Both the position numbers and the translations under genes were made by a program. 64,000 nt of DNA from an uncultured Clostridia bacterium (GTDB lineage Bacteria; Bacillota; Clostridia; Lachnospirales; Lachnospiraceae). The stretch lies in NCBI GenBank assembly GCA_947385955.1, contig CANDNA010000006.1, positions 87,345-151,344 on the forward strand. The letters run 5' to 3'. The notes below the pieces were generated by a model. The model ran no database searches, was not told where the DNA came from, and saw only the letters and a list, made by a program, of their open reading frames with translations. This document shows, piece after piece, positions 35,113 to 44,175 of the stretch; the first letter of the stretch is position 1; every line of letters begins with the position of its first letter.

Positions 35113-35558
35113 AGCATCCCTCCTTTTTCCCGCCTGCTTTCCCAAAGCCACCCCGGAAATTTCCCCTTTTCCTGCCGTTTTCCCCGCCAAGCCACCTGAT
35201 TTTCGGAAAACCTGCATCCGTGGGTGGCATTTTCCTTTCCCGCACGGCTTTGCCGGGCGGTGTGAACCGGGCGAGGGGGCTTGCAAAAGCCACCCGCCCT
35301 TTAACCTGCACACATTTCGACCCTTGCATTTCTCCCTCCGTTCCAGCCCGGTTTTTTGGCCACCCGGCACTCCCCGCCGGCGGTATCTGGTGTTGTTTCC
35401 TCCAAATCGCCCCAAACAGGGCAGAAATAGTGTCAGGCGGTCAGTTTATCCACTTTTCCAAAACGGGGGCACAAATCGCCTCACGGACGGCCACAGGGGG
35501 GGGTAACAGGAGGCTTTGCCGCACTCCGCACCGCCATCTGTTCGGTAATCGCAGGAAA
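35113..35558. other. Candidate oriT region (no gene)
   Basis: 446 gene-free bases between two relaxosome-like genes. It carries five GCCACC(C) words: 35147, 35191, 35289 and 35359 in one orientation, and 35222 inverted as GGGTGGC. GGGTGGC at 35222 and GCCACCC at 35289 can pair across a GC-rich loop. No classical IncP nick motif (ATCCTG) was seen. Position next to an RHH gene and a few kb from the relaxase supports oriT; the nick site is not identified. Confidence 0.4.
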
Positions 35559-35789
35559 TCAGGCGTTTCCTCCGCCTGCCTGTAATCTGGCCGGCCTGCG
35601 GGCAGAGGGCTGCGCATCCTCCCTGCTCTCGATATATTCCCGGACTGCCTGGGGGACATACTTTTCATATAGCTTCCCCATCACTTCAGTTAGTTCCCCT
35701 TCAAAATCCACATTTCTTTTGCCCATATACTGTCTGATGGCGCTTAATTTTTCCTCGTCATATTTCACAGTGAATGTTGTCTGTTTCAT
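35559..35789 (-). CDS. Small DUF6103-like protein
   Basis: 76 residues from the ATG at 35789 (MKQTTFTVKYDEEKL) with GGAGAACTG upstream. KLSAIRQYMGKRNVDFEGELTEVMGKLYEKYVP matches a small family found in conjugative elements (DUF6103, from memory), probably a DNA-binding helical protein. The C-terminal 15 residues are Ala/Arg-rich. Confidence 0.7.
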   Translation of the reverse strand: MKQTTFTVKYDEEKLSAIRQYMGKRNVDFEGELTEVMGKLYEKYVPQAVREYIESREDAQPSARRPARLQAGGGNA

Positions 35790-35823
35790 GCAGTTCTCCT
35801 TTCCTGCTGTGTGTCCCGCACCC

Positions 35824-36684
35824 TCACATGGACGGGAGCATCCCCGGTGTCTCCACCGGCACATTTGTCTGGCAGCTTTTCAGGTTCCCCTGATAAGCCT
35901 GCCATGCCTGCCGTTCCACCCCGAACATGCCGTCATGCCCTGTGATCTCATCCCTGCTTTCTGCCGTGCGCTCCGTCCCGTCCGGCATCAGGAGAAAGAC
36001 TTCCACTCCCGCCTCCGCCAGTCCCAATGCCCTCTCCCTGCCCAGCGGGAACATCCCCTCCCAGGCATATCCGTAACCATGCATTTCTTCCATGCTGATC
36101 CCGTCCGGCAGTTCCTCCTGGGCAGATCCTTTCCGGCAGCCCGGACAGAAATCAAGGTGGTATGCCACATCAAACCGCCCGTCCTCAATGGTTAAATCCG
36201 CCACCTCCGGGCGGCTGCAGAGCATATCTCCCAAGGTTTCCTGCAGGAACGGCCGGCCCTCCACGCACAGCCCGGTCATCCCCTCCAGATCCTCAAAGCT
36301 GACCGTCCAGTTCCCCTCAGTGGTCAGGCTGGTGCCCTCGGCAATGATGGCATCCACAGCCGCCGCCAGCTCCCGGTTCAGCCTGGAGAGCGATGGGTAC
36401 CGCAGGGCTGTGGCCTCCGGCACATAGGAGGCATACCGGGCATAGCCGCTGCCTCCGCTCTCCACCAGCAGCCCGTCTGCCCTGCCTTCCCCGGTGACCA
36501 GCAGGCAGTGGTACACGCCGTTCCCGTCCACACCCATCACCCCTGCGTTTTCCAGAATGGCTTCATGGCAGCGCATCGGGTGGCACAGCATTTCCTCCAG
36601 CCTGCCTGCCGGGATTGTGACAGTTTTCTCTACGGTAAATTCCCGGAAAGCAAAATCCGGCTTGTGTTCAAACACTGTTTTCAT
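35824..36684 (-). CDS. DUF6329-like element protein, copy 1
   Basis: 286 residues with GGAGG before the start. The conserved block is GVYHCLLVTGEGRADGLLVESGGSGYARYASYVP, nearly repeated in the next gene upstream. A C-x-x-C pair (FCPGCRK) may bind metal. No membrane segment. Such proteins recur in gut Firmicute conjugative elements (DUF6329, from memory); function unknown. Confidence 0.72.
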   Translation of the reverse strand: MKTVFEHKPDFAFREFTVEKTVTIPAGRLEEMLCHPMRCHEAILENAGVMGVDGNGVYHCLLVTGEGRADGLLVESGGSGYARYASYVPEATALRYPSLSRLNRELAAAVDAIIAEGTSLTTEGNWTVSFEDLEGMTGLCVEGRPFLQETLGDMLCSRPEVADLTIEDGRFDVAYHLDFCPGCRKGSAQEELPDGISMEEMHGYGYAWEGMFPLGRERALGLAEAGVEVFLLMPDGTERTAESRDEITGHDGMFGVERQAWQAYQGNLKSCQTNVPVETPGMLPSM

Positions 36685-36749
36685 ATCCTGTAACCTCCAT
36701 TATCCGTGGCCGCCAGGTGCCAGGGAAGGACAGCCCCGCCCTTTCACTT

Positions 36750-37715
36750 TCACATGGACTGGACTGGCGTTTCCCCCTGGCCGCCGTCCGAAAATTCTTC
36801 CAGCACACCCTCCCTGGACATGGGGAGAATATCGTGGACACTTCCACCCGCCGCCAGGTGTTCTGCCGCCAGCTTCATCTCCCAAGGGAAGATGCAGGAG
36901 CGGATTTCTGCGAGGGATACCACCTCCCCGGCAACCGCATCCCCATGCCTCTCCTGGATGGCGTGGAAGCATCTGGCAAACTCACACAGGAATTCCTCCG
37001 CTGTCCTGCCTGCCCTTTCAGGCTCCCCGCCCTTATCATATCCCTCCATCTCTTTTGCCCACTCATACCAGAGTGCGGCCGCCTTCCCGCTCTCCGGACG
37101 GATGGCATTCAGCACCTCCGCAAACGCCCCGTATCCCATCCGCCGGTTTTCGGATATTTTTTCTTTCTGGCAGTCATGGCATAACTCCGGGCAGCGTTGC
37201 ACACGGAAACATTCCCCATAGATACCCACTGACGCCACCTCCGGCCTCTCTGCGATCATGTCTGCCATAAGCTCCCGCAGGAATTCATTTTCCCCAAGTT
37301 CCAGGCCGGACTGCTCACGGATTTCCGCAAAGCTGATCTCCCATGACGCTCCCGCCCCTTTTGTGACAAACTGATCCACCAGGCAGGAAAGCCTGTACCC
37401 CATCTCCGACAGGGAATCGTAGGAAAAGGCCGCCACATCCGGCACGTGGGAGGCATACCTTGCGTAGCCGTATCCCTCCGCCTCCACCAGCACTCCATCC
37501 CTGCGGCCTTCCCCGGTGACCAGCAGGCAGTGGCACACGCCTTTTTCATCCATGTGCATCAGCCCGGTGTTCCCCTGTATAAATTCCTGGTTGTCCATGG
37601 GGTTCTGTAAAAATTCCTCAAATTCCTTCTCCCCAAGGCGGATGACCTTCTCCACCTTTGCGGGACGGAATTCAAAGTATTGCTTAAACTGAAAATTCAC
37701 TTCTACCGGATTCAT
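36750..37715 (-). CDS. DUF6329-like element protein, copy 2
   Basis: 321 residues; AGGAGGGACG precedes the start. It shares CHCLLVTGEGRRDGVLVEAEGYGYARYASHVP, the helical block after it and a C-x-x-C (LCHDCQKEK) with the neighbouring copy, so the two are tandem paralogues. Unlike copy 1 it continues with an extra helical C-terminal domain (AEEFLCEFARCFHAIQERHGDAV). Function unknown. Confidence 0.72.
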   Translation of the reverse strand: MNPVEVNFQFKQYFEFRPAKVEKVIRLGEKEFEEFLQNPMDNQEFIQGNTGLMHMDEKGVCHCLLVTGEGRRDGVLVEAEGYGYARYASHVPDVAAFSYDSLSEMGYRLSCLVDQFVTKGAGASWEISFAEIREQSGLELGENEFLRELMADMIAERPEVASVGIYGECFRVQRCPELCHDCQKEKISENRRMGYGAFAEVLNAIRPESGKAAALWYEWAKEMEGYDKGGEPERAGRTAEEFLCEFARCFHAIQERHGDAVAGEVVSLAEIRSCIFPWEMKLAAEHLAAGGSVHDILPMSREGVLEEFSDGGQGETPVQSM

Positions 37716-37724
37716 ACGTCCCTC

Positions 37725-38738
37725 CTAATCCAAAAGCCGGCCGAACGCAAAAAAATGGCCTTTCCAGTACGCTGTCTCAATGCTGGTGTAACCGATAGGC
37801 GAACCGCAGTGCAGCATCCTTCCCCCGCCGACATAGATCCCCACATGGCTTACTGGCCCGCTGCAGGCATAGGTGCCGCTGAAGAACACCAGGTCGCCGG
37901 GTTTTGCTTCTTCCCGCGGCACGATGGCGCACTGGTTATAGATCCCCGTGGCCGTGGTGCGGGACAGGGGATAGGCGCCGGAATGGGTGTACACCCAGCA
38001 CACGAACCCGGAGCAGTCAAAGGACGTCTCCGGCGTCGATCCTCCCCACACATAAGGGTAGCCCAGATATTTTTCCCCTTCCGCGATCAGCACCGCAAAG
38101 CTGCCGTCCCCCATGGCCTCGCCGGGCGGCAGTCCGCTGCCCGGCCCTGCCTGCCCGTATTTTGCCAGCACATAGATGCGCTGGGCGTTGGCCCTGTTCT
38201 CATCTGTGATATCCCGCCCAAGCAGGGAGGACAGGTTCCCGTACACGATCCCCATATCCGTGATGGGGATCGCCGCCATGTACGTTTCCCCTTCCTCATC
38301 CTCCCGTTCCTCATAGGCCACGAAACAGTCTGCAAATCCCCTGTAGTCATCATCGTTCATCCTGGGCTGATCCGCGCCGAAAAACAGAGAGTAAAAAATG
38401 GCCTTGACCCGGTACCCGTCCACCGCTCCATCCTCTGCCATCCCGTTAATCTCGGCCAGGGCCGCATCCAGTTCCCGGAAACTCTCCCGCATCTTCTCGA
38501 TGTACATCCGGTAATCCGCCGGGAGTCCTGACGACAGATAGCCGCCATTGAACGCCAGATCCACAGCGGCATTGTTATGCCCTGCCGTGCCGGACAGCAC
38601 GCACAGAATCATCACCACGATTAAAATAAAGGGCGTCAGGACTGCCGCCACCAGGGTGGCTATGGCTGTCCGCCCTCTTTTGTCTGCTGCCGCAGCCAGG
38701 ACTGCTTTGGCCGCCAGCACAGCTGCCGGTGCCGCCAT
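37725..38738 (-). CDS. NlpC/P60 cell-wall hydrolase of the transfer system
   Basis: Starting at 38738 (MAAPAAVLAAK), 337 residues. A membrane helix at about 28-50 is followed by an extracellular region and a C-terminal NlpC/P60 (C40) domain with catalytic Cys in FDCSGFV (about 238) and His in SHVGIYVG (about 301). Membrane-anchored D,L-endopeptidases of this sort (Tn916 Orf14, TcpG analogues) open peptidoglycan for the mating channel. A lysozyme-like domain, often fused in Tn916-type proteins, is not evident. Confidence 0.88.
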   Translation of the reverse strand: MAAPAAVLAAKAVLAAAADKRGRTAIATLVAAVLTPFILIVVMILCVLSGTAGHNNAAVDLAFNGGYLSSGLPADYRMYIEKMRESFRELDAALAEINGMAEDGAVDGYRVKAIFYSLFFGADQPRMNDDDYRGFADCFVAYEEREDEEGETYMAAIPITDMGIVYGNLSSLLGRDITDENRANAQRIYVLAKYGQAGPGSGLPPGEAMGDGSFAVLIAEGEKYLGYPYVWGGSTPETSFDCSGFVCWVYTHSGAYPLSRTTATGIYNQCAIVPREEAKPGDLVFFSGTYACSGPVSHVGIYVGGGRMLHCGSPIGYTSIETAYWKGHFFAFGRLLD

Positions 38739-38753
38739 GGACATCCCCCCTTT

Positions 38754-39281
38754 CTATTCCATCGGTTTCATCCCGCCGTTCCCATACAGCCCCTGGTATC
38801 CCGGCTCGGCCAGCCCCTGTTCCTGCTGGAAAGCCATGGCGTAGGCCTTGTTGATGGCATCCTCCAGGGGCTTTGTGTCCAGCCCGCACTGCTCATAGCC
38901 CTCCCATATGACATCCGCATAGCCGTCCGAAGGGATGCCGAATTCATGGCCGGGCGTCATGACATACCCCATCACGGACACTTCCTTCCCCTCCAGCTCC
39001 ACCTGCAGCATCTGCTTTTCATAAAACCTGGGATACCCTTCATAACGGTCCAGCGCTTCCTCATCCGCCTGCCGTATCTTCCACAGAAGCACAGGCACCG
39101 AGCTGCCCTCCTTCGGCTCCACGGTGGCGACTGCTCCCCTGCGGCCGCCCTTAAACAGCAGCTCGTACCCTTTCAGTTCGCTGGTCCCCACCACCTTTGC
39201 CGTGGGGCATCGGAACGCCATCTGTGTCTGGTTCATGTTGCTGCCGTATGCCAGGTACAGCTTCTCCTTTTTCCTTCCCAT
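38754..39281 (-). CDS. Gamma-glutamylcyclotransferase-like (GGCT/AIG2) protein
   Basis: The start at 39281 (MGRKKEKLYLAYGSNM) follows AAAGGAGCAGATC; 175 residues. The GGCT fold is shown by LYLAYGSNMNQTQM at the start and by EEALDRYEGYPRFYEKQM with the conserved acidic residue. These enzymes cleave gamma-glutamyl amides. It lies 63 bases from an amidoligase gene; comparative genomics has linked the two families as a pathway that makes and removes gamma-glutamyl or similar amide links. Confidence 0.85.
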   Translation of the reverse strand: MGRKKEKLYLAYGSNMNQTQMAFRCPTAKVVGTSELKGYELLFKGGRRGAVATVEPKEGSSVPVLLWKIRQADEEALDRYEGYPRFYEKQMLQVELEGKEVSVMGYVMTPGHEFGIPSDGYADVIWEGYEQCGLDTKPLEDAINKAYAMAFQQEQGLAEPGYQGLYGNGGMKPME

Positions 39282-39344
39282 ATCCTGATCTGCTCCTTTC
39301 TTTCTGCCTGCGCGGTTCTTCACAGGCACACCTTTATGGATTTC

Positions 39345-40412
39345 CTACATGCTCATCACCATCGATGGCATCCCTTCCGTTTCCTGTCCGGACTCCAATG
39401 CTGCGGCGGGCGCCTCTGGCGCTGTGGCAGGAGTCTCCGTTTCCAGCGCCTGGGTCTCCTGCTCCGCCCTCTCTTTTTCCCTTTTCTGTCTTAGCCGCTC
39501 CTTCTGTGCCTCTGCCTGGGCCGGGTCCCGCCATGCGATGCAGCCCGGCAGCTCCGCCAGCAGGTGCTGCCTTGCGGTGGCGAATTCGTCCCCGATCATC
39601 CCCAGGCGCAGCAGCCATGTGCGGAATGTATATTTCTCATTGGTGGTATGGGTTTTCCTCCTGCTGGCGCATGCCTGGTTCAGCGCCTGCGCGCTGATGG
39701 CAAGGCTGAACTGGATATACGCCTTGATCTTTCCCGCATGGAGCGTCCCATTGAACAGGCGGAATTCCACTGTCCCTTTCTGGAACACGGAATGGAGGTT
39801 CAGGCAGTGATACCGGCTGTCGTCATAATGCCGGCTCCTGCGGCTGCTGCCGTTATACCAGATCCGCTCCACCCCGTCTAAGGTTTTCGGTTTCTTCTGG
39901 TTCAATTCCTCCAGGAACCGTTCCTCCACCTTCTGGCAGTACTGGTTCTCGCGGGCAACGGATATCTTCAGGGCCTTGTAGATCAGATCCTCCTTTGAGG
40001 CCATGATGTTCGTGATATTGCGCAGCGTCCTGGCGTCAAAGGGCGAGGCATCCACATGCACGTGGATGCCGCAGGATTTGTTGGTGATCGCCCCATGCCT
40101 TTTCAGTTCACGGATGATCTCCTGGATAGGGATGATGTCCTCGTAACGGCAGATGGGGCTGACCATCTCGGTGCTGTAATCACTGCCTGCACCCACCCGC
40201 CGGTCCCCTGCCTTCCGCTCCGTGTCAATACTGCCATCGCTCATGAATTTCCACTGCCTCCCCTGCCGGTCCAGCGCCGCATAGGTGTCATAGGACGTCC
40301 CCACATATCTGCTTTCCGTCCCAAAGTATGCGGCAGTCACCCTGGCGGCTTCCTCCCGCGTGATCCCGGTCATCTCGATTTCAATGCCGAACCGCTGTTC
40401 CTTAAGCTCCAA
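39345..40412 (-). CDS. Amidoligase-family enzyme
   Basis: 355 residues from a TTG at 40412 with GGAAGGAGGGGAC upstream. It has the amidoligase (glutamine-synthetase-like fold) start FGIEIEMTGI, the central NKSCGIHVHVD with the conserved HVH metal-binding part, and TVEFRLFNGTLHAGKI, where E-x-R belongs to the active site. Such ATP-dependent ligases form amide bonds, perhaps on peptides or proteins. The C-terminal 70 residues are an Ala/Glu/Gln-rich tail. Confidence 0.87.
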   Translation of the reverse strand: MELKEQRFGIEIEMTGITREEAARVTAAYFGTESRYVGTSYDTYAALDRQGRQWKFMSDGSIDTERKAGDRRVGAGSDYSTEMVSPICRYEDIIPIQEIIRELKRHGAITNKSCGIHVHVDASPFDARTLRNITNIMASKEDLIYKALKISVARENQYCQKVEERFLEELNQKKPKTLDGVERIWYNGSSRRSRHYDDSRYHCLNLHSVFQKGTVEFRLFNGTLHAGKIKAYIQFSLAISAQALNQACASRRKTHTTNEKYTFRTWLLRLGMIGDEFATARQHLLAELPGCIAWRDPAQAEAQKERLRQKREKERAEQETQALETETPATAPEAPAAALESGQETEGMPSMVMSM

Positions 40413-40447
40413 CCATGTCCCCTCCTTCCTGCAGAAACAATCAGTGA

Positions 40448-40535
40448 GAAGAATCGCTTCCCTTGCGATTCTTCAGTGTGGGATTTAGAATTTCTTAGCC
40501 TGCGTACTTTGCAGGCTTAGGAATTCTTCCCACAC
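40448..40535. repeat. Two adjacent strong hairpins between amidoligase and virB4 genes
   Basis: First: GAAGAATCGC (40448-40457) and GCGATTCTTC (40465-40474). Second: GTGTGGGA (40476-40483) and TCCCACAC (40528-40535), with inner AGCCTGC/GCAGGCT (40497-40503, 40511-40517). No T-run, so mRNA processing or protection is likelier than termination. Confidence 0.65.
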
Positions 40536-42380
40536 TTACCTTCCGCCTGCCTTTCCGAACAGCCTCGCCTTATGCTCCGGGGCGTTGACCATCAGGTTGT
40601 ACCGCTCATTGCCGCACTTATACAGGCACACGCCCCTCTGGGGGTAACGGATCAGGCTGTATTCGCTTTCCTCCAGCTGGAGGGTGTCGGTATAGAATTT
40701 TGCGTCAATGCTGCCCGCGTTGAACAGGAACTGGTGCGTGGGGATGGAGAACAGCGGCTTGGTGTATTCCCTGACGCCGTCCAGGTTGAAGTCCTCCAGG
40801 TTCTGGCTGGCGATGATCACCGCCGAGTCCTTCTTGCGCACACGTTTCATGAAATTGCGGACGTACTCCACGGCGGTAAGGTTGGAGAGGAACAGGTAGA
40901 ACTCATCCAGGCTGGCCGCTGTATTGCCAACGGTCAGCAGTTCATCGCTCATAAAGGAGAGCACGTTGAACAGCAGGGCGTCCTTGAGGCTCCGGCTGGC
41001 CTGCAGCAGCCCCTTCACGCCGAAAGTGATAAAGCTGGAATCCGTGATGTTGGTATGGCCGTTGAAGAACTTGCTCTCCGCCCCCACACACATGGAATGC
41101 AGCCCCAGCAGGATGCCCCGCAGCATCTCTGCTGTATAGAGCTGCCTTGCCTCCATGTCAAACGCCTTGTACTCCGCCTCCATAAAGGCATACAGGTCGG
41201 AAAGGATGGGGTAATCCTCCGGCGCCAGCCTGTCAAAATCGCTCTGGTCGGTGATGCCCCATCCCGCATACAGCTTCTGGAGCATGATCTCTATGACATC
41301 AATCTCCCGGTCCGTGAAGTCCTTGTAGCTGCGGAAAAAATCCTTCAGGAAACTGATGTGCTGGGACAGGCGGGAGCGGATGCGGAAGGTCTGCGGCGCG
41401 TCCATGTCCTCCGGGCCTGCGGCGTCATCCCAGGTTTTCGGCTCCAGGGGGTTTATGATATACCGGCCGCCCATCAGGTCGATAAAGCACCCGCCCAGGT
41501 TATCCGTCAGATCCTCGTACTCCATCTCAGGGTCCAGGGCACATATGCGCATCCCTGATTCCCGCAGGTTGGTCAGAAGCAGCTTTAACAGGTAGCTCTT
41601 GCCCTGGCCGCTGTTGCCCAGGATCAGGATGTTGGCGTTGGTCTTGTCATCCGCCCTGCGGTTGAAATCCACCAGCACGTTGCTGCCGAACTTGTCCCGC
41701 CCGATATAAAAGCCCTGGGGGTCGGTCTTTCCCGAATAATTGAAAGGGTAAAGGTTCGCCACGCTGCTGGCAGGCAGCACCCGTTCAAACTGGTCCCGGA
41801 ACAGGTTGAAACCGGTGGGCATCACGCACTGGAACCCCTGCTGCTGGCGGAGCATCAGCCGGTCCACGTTGAGCTTGGAGCGGATCAGCTCCGTCAGCAC
41901 CTCCGTCTGCAGGAGCTTCAGCTGGTCTAAGTCATGGGCGCACAGTTCCAGGTAGACCGCCGTGTGCAGGAGCGGCTCCCTGTTGCGGTGCATCTGCGCC
42001 ACAATGGCCGCCACATCCTGCAGGTTGCTCTCTGCCAGCACCGTGGCCTGCAGGTCGCTCGTATTGCTGTCCATGCGGTTCTTGTTTGCCGCGTTGCTGA
42101 TGATCTTGCGTTCCTCCACCGGCGTCACATGGCGGGTGTAGATGCGCAGGGTCACGCCGTCCTTCTCCCCAAGGTGGGACAGGATCGCCTGCTCATCGGT
42201 GGATGTGGGGTATTCCCGCAGCGCCCACACACAGCGGAATGTGTTCCCGCAGATAAAATGGTCCGTCTCAAACTTGATGACGGAGGGTGCAATCATATCC
42301 AGAAATTCCTGGATATGCCCATCCCCCGATGTCCCTCCGTGAACATTTGCCCCCATAGGGATATTTTCTTCTCTTTTCAA
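40536..42380 (-). CDS. VirB4/TraE-like conjugation ATPase
   Basis: The TTG start at 42380 with GGAGGTGCTTA upstream gives 614 residues. The N-terminal CagE/TrbE-like region (FLDMIAPSVIKFETDHFICG) is followed by an ATPase domain with Walker A GNSGQGKS (about residue 250), ALDPEMEYEDL after it, a DEFYLFLSN Walker-B-like strand and IIASQNLEDF. It would energise assembly of the mating channel at the membrane. The closing portion holds SEYSLIRYPQRGVCLYKCG, common in Firmicute TraE proteins. Confidence 0.92.
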   Translation of the reverse strand: MKREENIPMGANVHGGTSGDGHIQEFLDMIAPSVIKFETDHFICGNTFRCVWALREYPTSTDEQAILSHLGEKDGVTLRIYTRHVTPVEERKIISNAANKNRMDSNTSDLQATVLAESNLQDVAAIVAQMHRNREPLLHTAVYLELCAHDLDQLKLLQTEVLTELIRSKLNVDRLMLRQQQGFQCVMPTGFNLFRDQFERVLPASSVANLYPFNYSGKTDPQGFYIGRDKFGSNVLVDFNRRADDKTNANILILGNSGQGKSYLLKLLLTNLRESGMRICALDPEMEYEDLTDNLGGCFIDLMGGRYIINPLEPKTWDDAAGPEDMDAPQTFRIRSRLSQHISFLKDFFRSYKDFTDREIDVIEIMLQKLYAGWGITDQSDFDRLAPEDYPILSDLYAFMEAEYKAFDMEARQLYTAEMLRGILLGLHSMCVGAESKFFNGHTNITDSSFITFGVKGLLQASRSLKDALLFNVLSFMSDELLTVGNTAASLDEFYLFLSNLTAVEYVRNFMKRVRKKDSAVIIASQNLEDFNLDGVREYTKPLFSIPTHQFLFNAGSIDAKFYTDTLQLEESEYSLIRYPQRGVCLYKCGNERYNLMVNAPEHKARLFGKAGGR

Positions 42381-42570
42381 ATAAGCACCTCCGATCAGAT
42401 ATGGCGGCGGCAGCCTGCCGTTCCGCCTGGTTTACAGGCAATCGGGCAGGAAAAACTTCCCCTGCCCGATTCACCGCAAGTGGACATTCCGCACTCCGTG
42501 CTCCATGTCCCTGCACCCGTCAAATGGGCATCCGTGCAAGCACGATGCCCGCATGACGGGTTTTTGCCAC

Positions 42571-42603
42571 AAAAAAACACCGGACACATTTCTGCATCCG
42601 GCG
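42571..42603 (-). terminator. Terminator after the Fic gene
   Basis: On the minus strand GCCGGA pairs with TCCGGT, imperfectly extended by TGCA/TGTG, and seven T residues follow. It lies in a gene-free gap (42381-42706); I see nothing else in that gap. Confidence 0.65.
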
Positions 42604-42706
42604 CCCTGCCGTTTCTTTTCTTTTTTCTGTTTTTTATACCGTATTCCCGTGCGCTGCTGCGCACATGGGATCAGAAGCTGGCACAATGCCTTTCTGTACC
42701 AGCATT

Positions 42707-43474
42707 TTACTGCATTGTCTGGGACTGTCCCATCCCCTGCTGCGGCCCGGAGATCTCAATGTACTTCTCCATCTGCCTGTCCACAAGCCCTGCCACCAGG
42801 TCGGCAAACGGCTGCAGGCTTCCCTCCACCGCATAAACATCCAGCGCCTTGAAATATTCCAGCCTGTCCTCCTTCGCGACCGATATGGCGGGGAACCCTT
42901 CCGACAGGAGCTGGTAATTCATGATGAGCCTTGATGTCCTCCCGTTCCCGTCCCGGAACGGGTGTATCTTCACAAACTCCGCATGGGTCCATGCCGCCAG
43001 TTCTATCTGGTTCAGTTCCTTCCCTTTCCACTGCAGATCCGCATAAAAATTCTTTACCTGCTGGTACATCAGGGACGGCGGCGGGGGCATGTGCCGCGCG
43101 CCTGAAATATATACCTGCACGTCCCGGTACACTCCCCCCACCATGATGTTTTCCATCAGCATGGCATGGATGTCCTTTAGTATCTTTTCATCCAGGGGCA
43201 TTCCCTTACTGATGCAGTCTTTCACATAGCGGTATGCCTTCCTGTGGTTGACCGCCTCATAGATCTCCCGCAGGTCCTTCCCCCCGATGGATATCCCGTC
43301 CTCCAGAAGCACTTTGGTCTCGATCAGGGACAGGGTGTTCCCCTCAATGGCAGTGGAATTGTGGGTATATTCTATCTCAAATGCCTGCTCGAACGTAAAC
43401 AGCGTATATTCAGGGGTGGATGCCCTGCACTGGCTGTACAGTTCCTTTTTCCGCAATAATTCCTGGTAGTCCAC
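42707..43474 (-). CDS. Fic-domain AMP transferase with built-in inhibitory helix
   Basis: A GTG at 43474 following GGAGGGCTG gives 255 residues. The Fic motif HPFRDGNGRTSR (about residue 180) is complete, so NMP transfer to a target hydroxyl is expected. An N-terminal S-T-A-I-E-G (about residue 45) fits the (S/T)xxxE(G/N) inhibitory helix of class II Fic proteins, so no separate antitoxin is needed. A beta-hairpin-like GVYRDVQVYISGARHMPPPP precedes the active site. It interrupts the transfer genes between virB4 and its partner. Confidence 0.88.
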   Translation of the reverse strand: MDYQELLRKKELYSQCRASTPEYTLFTFEQAFEIEYTHNSTAIEGNTLSLIETKVLLEDGISIGGKDLREIYEAVNHRKAYRYVKDCISKGMPLDEKILKDIHAMLMENIMVGGVYRDVQVYISGARHMPPPPSLMYQQVKNFYADLQWKGKELNQIELAAWTHAEFVKIHPFRDGNGRTSRLIMNYQLLSEGFPAISVAKEDRLEYFKALDVYAVEGSLQPFADLVAGLVDRQMEKYIEISGPQQGMGQSQTMQ

Positions 43475-43584
43475 AAAACAGCCCTCCTTTTTTCCGTAGG
43501 TTTCCCTTACAGTATAGCACATTTTCCCGCAATAGTAAGCTGTAACAAAGGGAAAAATTTTCCCTTGGAAAAAATTTCCGCCGC

Positions 43585-44175
43585 CTATTCCTCCGGCATG
43601 ATCCAGCGCTCCCCGTCAAAGTCCTCGAACCTCTCCGTGGTCACGTTCTGCTCATAATACACCGCCAGGATGCGCTTGATGTCCTCCCGGTCCGCCCTCT
43701 TTACGGAAAATCCCTGCTCTTTTAAGGATTTCTCGATGCGGGACAGGTAGGGGAACACCTCCGACTCCTTTTCCTCCCGCAGGCGGACCATGATCAGGAA
43801 TTCACGGGCGGTCGCCATCTGCACCTGTATCCGGTCAAGGTGGGCCTGGTCCTTTTCAAGGAGTCTGCGCACCACGGGGTTTTCCTCCGCCTCCATGCGG
43901 GAGCGCAGGAACCGTTTGTTGTCCTCAAAGCTCTCCCGGCTGTTTAAGCACAGCATCTCGATCTCCGCCACGCCTTTTAACACCGTCATCAGCGCATAGA
44001 CCCTTGCCCCCACGCTGGAGGGTGACAGGACGGAGATGTTGGAGGGCTTCACGATGAAATACACCAGCTCCCCATGCCCGTAGGTCACCAGGCTGTAATC
44101 CGTGATCTCCCCTGCCCCGATCAGCTGGCGGGTGGACGCCCTCTGCCTCTGTTCCCTTTTTTCTTTTCTGCTCAT
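43585..44175 (-). CDS. Conjugal transfer protein resembling a VirB4 N-terminal domain
   Basis: 196 residues, basic start, no membrane segment. The order of strands and helices (ISVLSPSSVGARVYALMTVLKGVAEIEMLCLNSRESFEDNKRFLRSR) resembles the N-terminal domain of TrbE/VirB4, without an ATPase. Its start overlaps the stop of the VirB3-like gene (ATGA), so the two are coupled. In similar elements such a protein lies beside VirB3 and VirB4, probably as part of the channel base. Assignment by pattern only. Confidence 0.65.
   Translation of the reverse strand: MSRKEKREQRQRASTRQLIGAGEITDYSLVTYGHGELVYFIVKPSNISVLSPSSVGARVYALMTVLKGVAEIEMLCLNSRESFEDNKRFLRSRMEAEENPVVRRLLEKDQAHLDRIQVQMATAREFLIMVRLREEKESEVFPYLSRIEKSLKEQGFSVKRADREDIKRILAVYYEQNVTTERFEDFDGERWIMPEE

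Noticed and set aside
40572..41558. 328-codon plus-strand frame
   Set aside because: Shadow of the VirB4-like gene, with no ribosome site or domain.
43585..44175. VirB4 gene split by insertion of the Fic gene
   Set aside because: The 614-residue VirB4-like protein has its own N-terminal domain and ribosome site, so the 196-residue protein is a separate gene.
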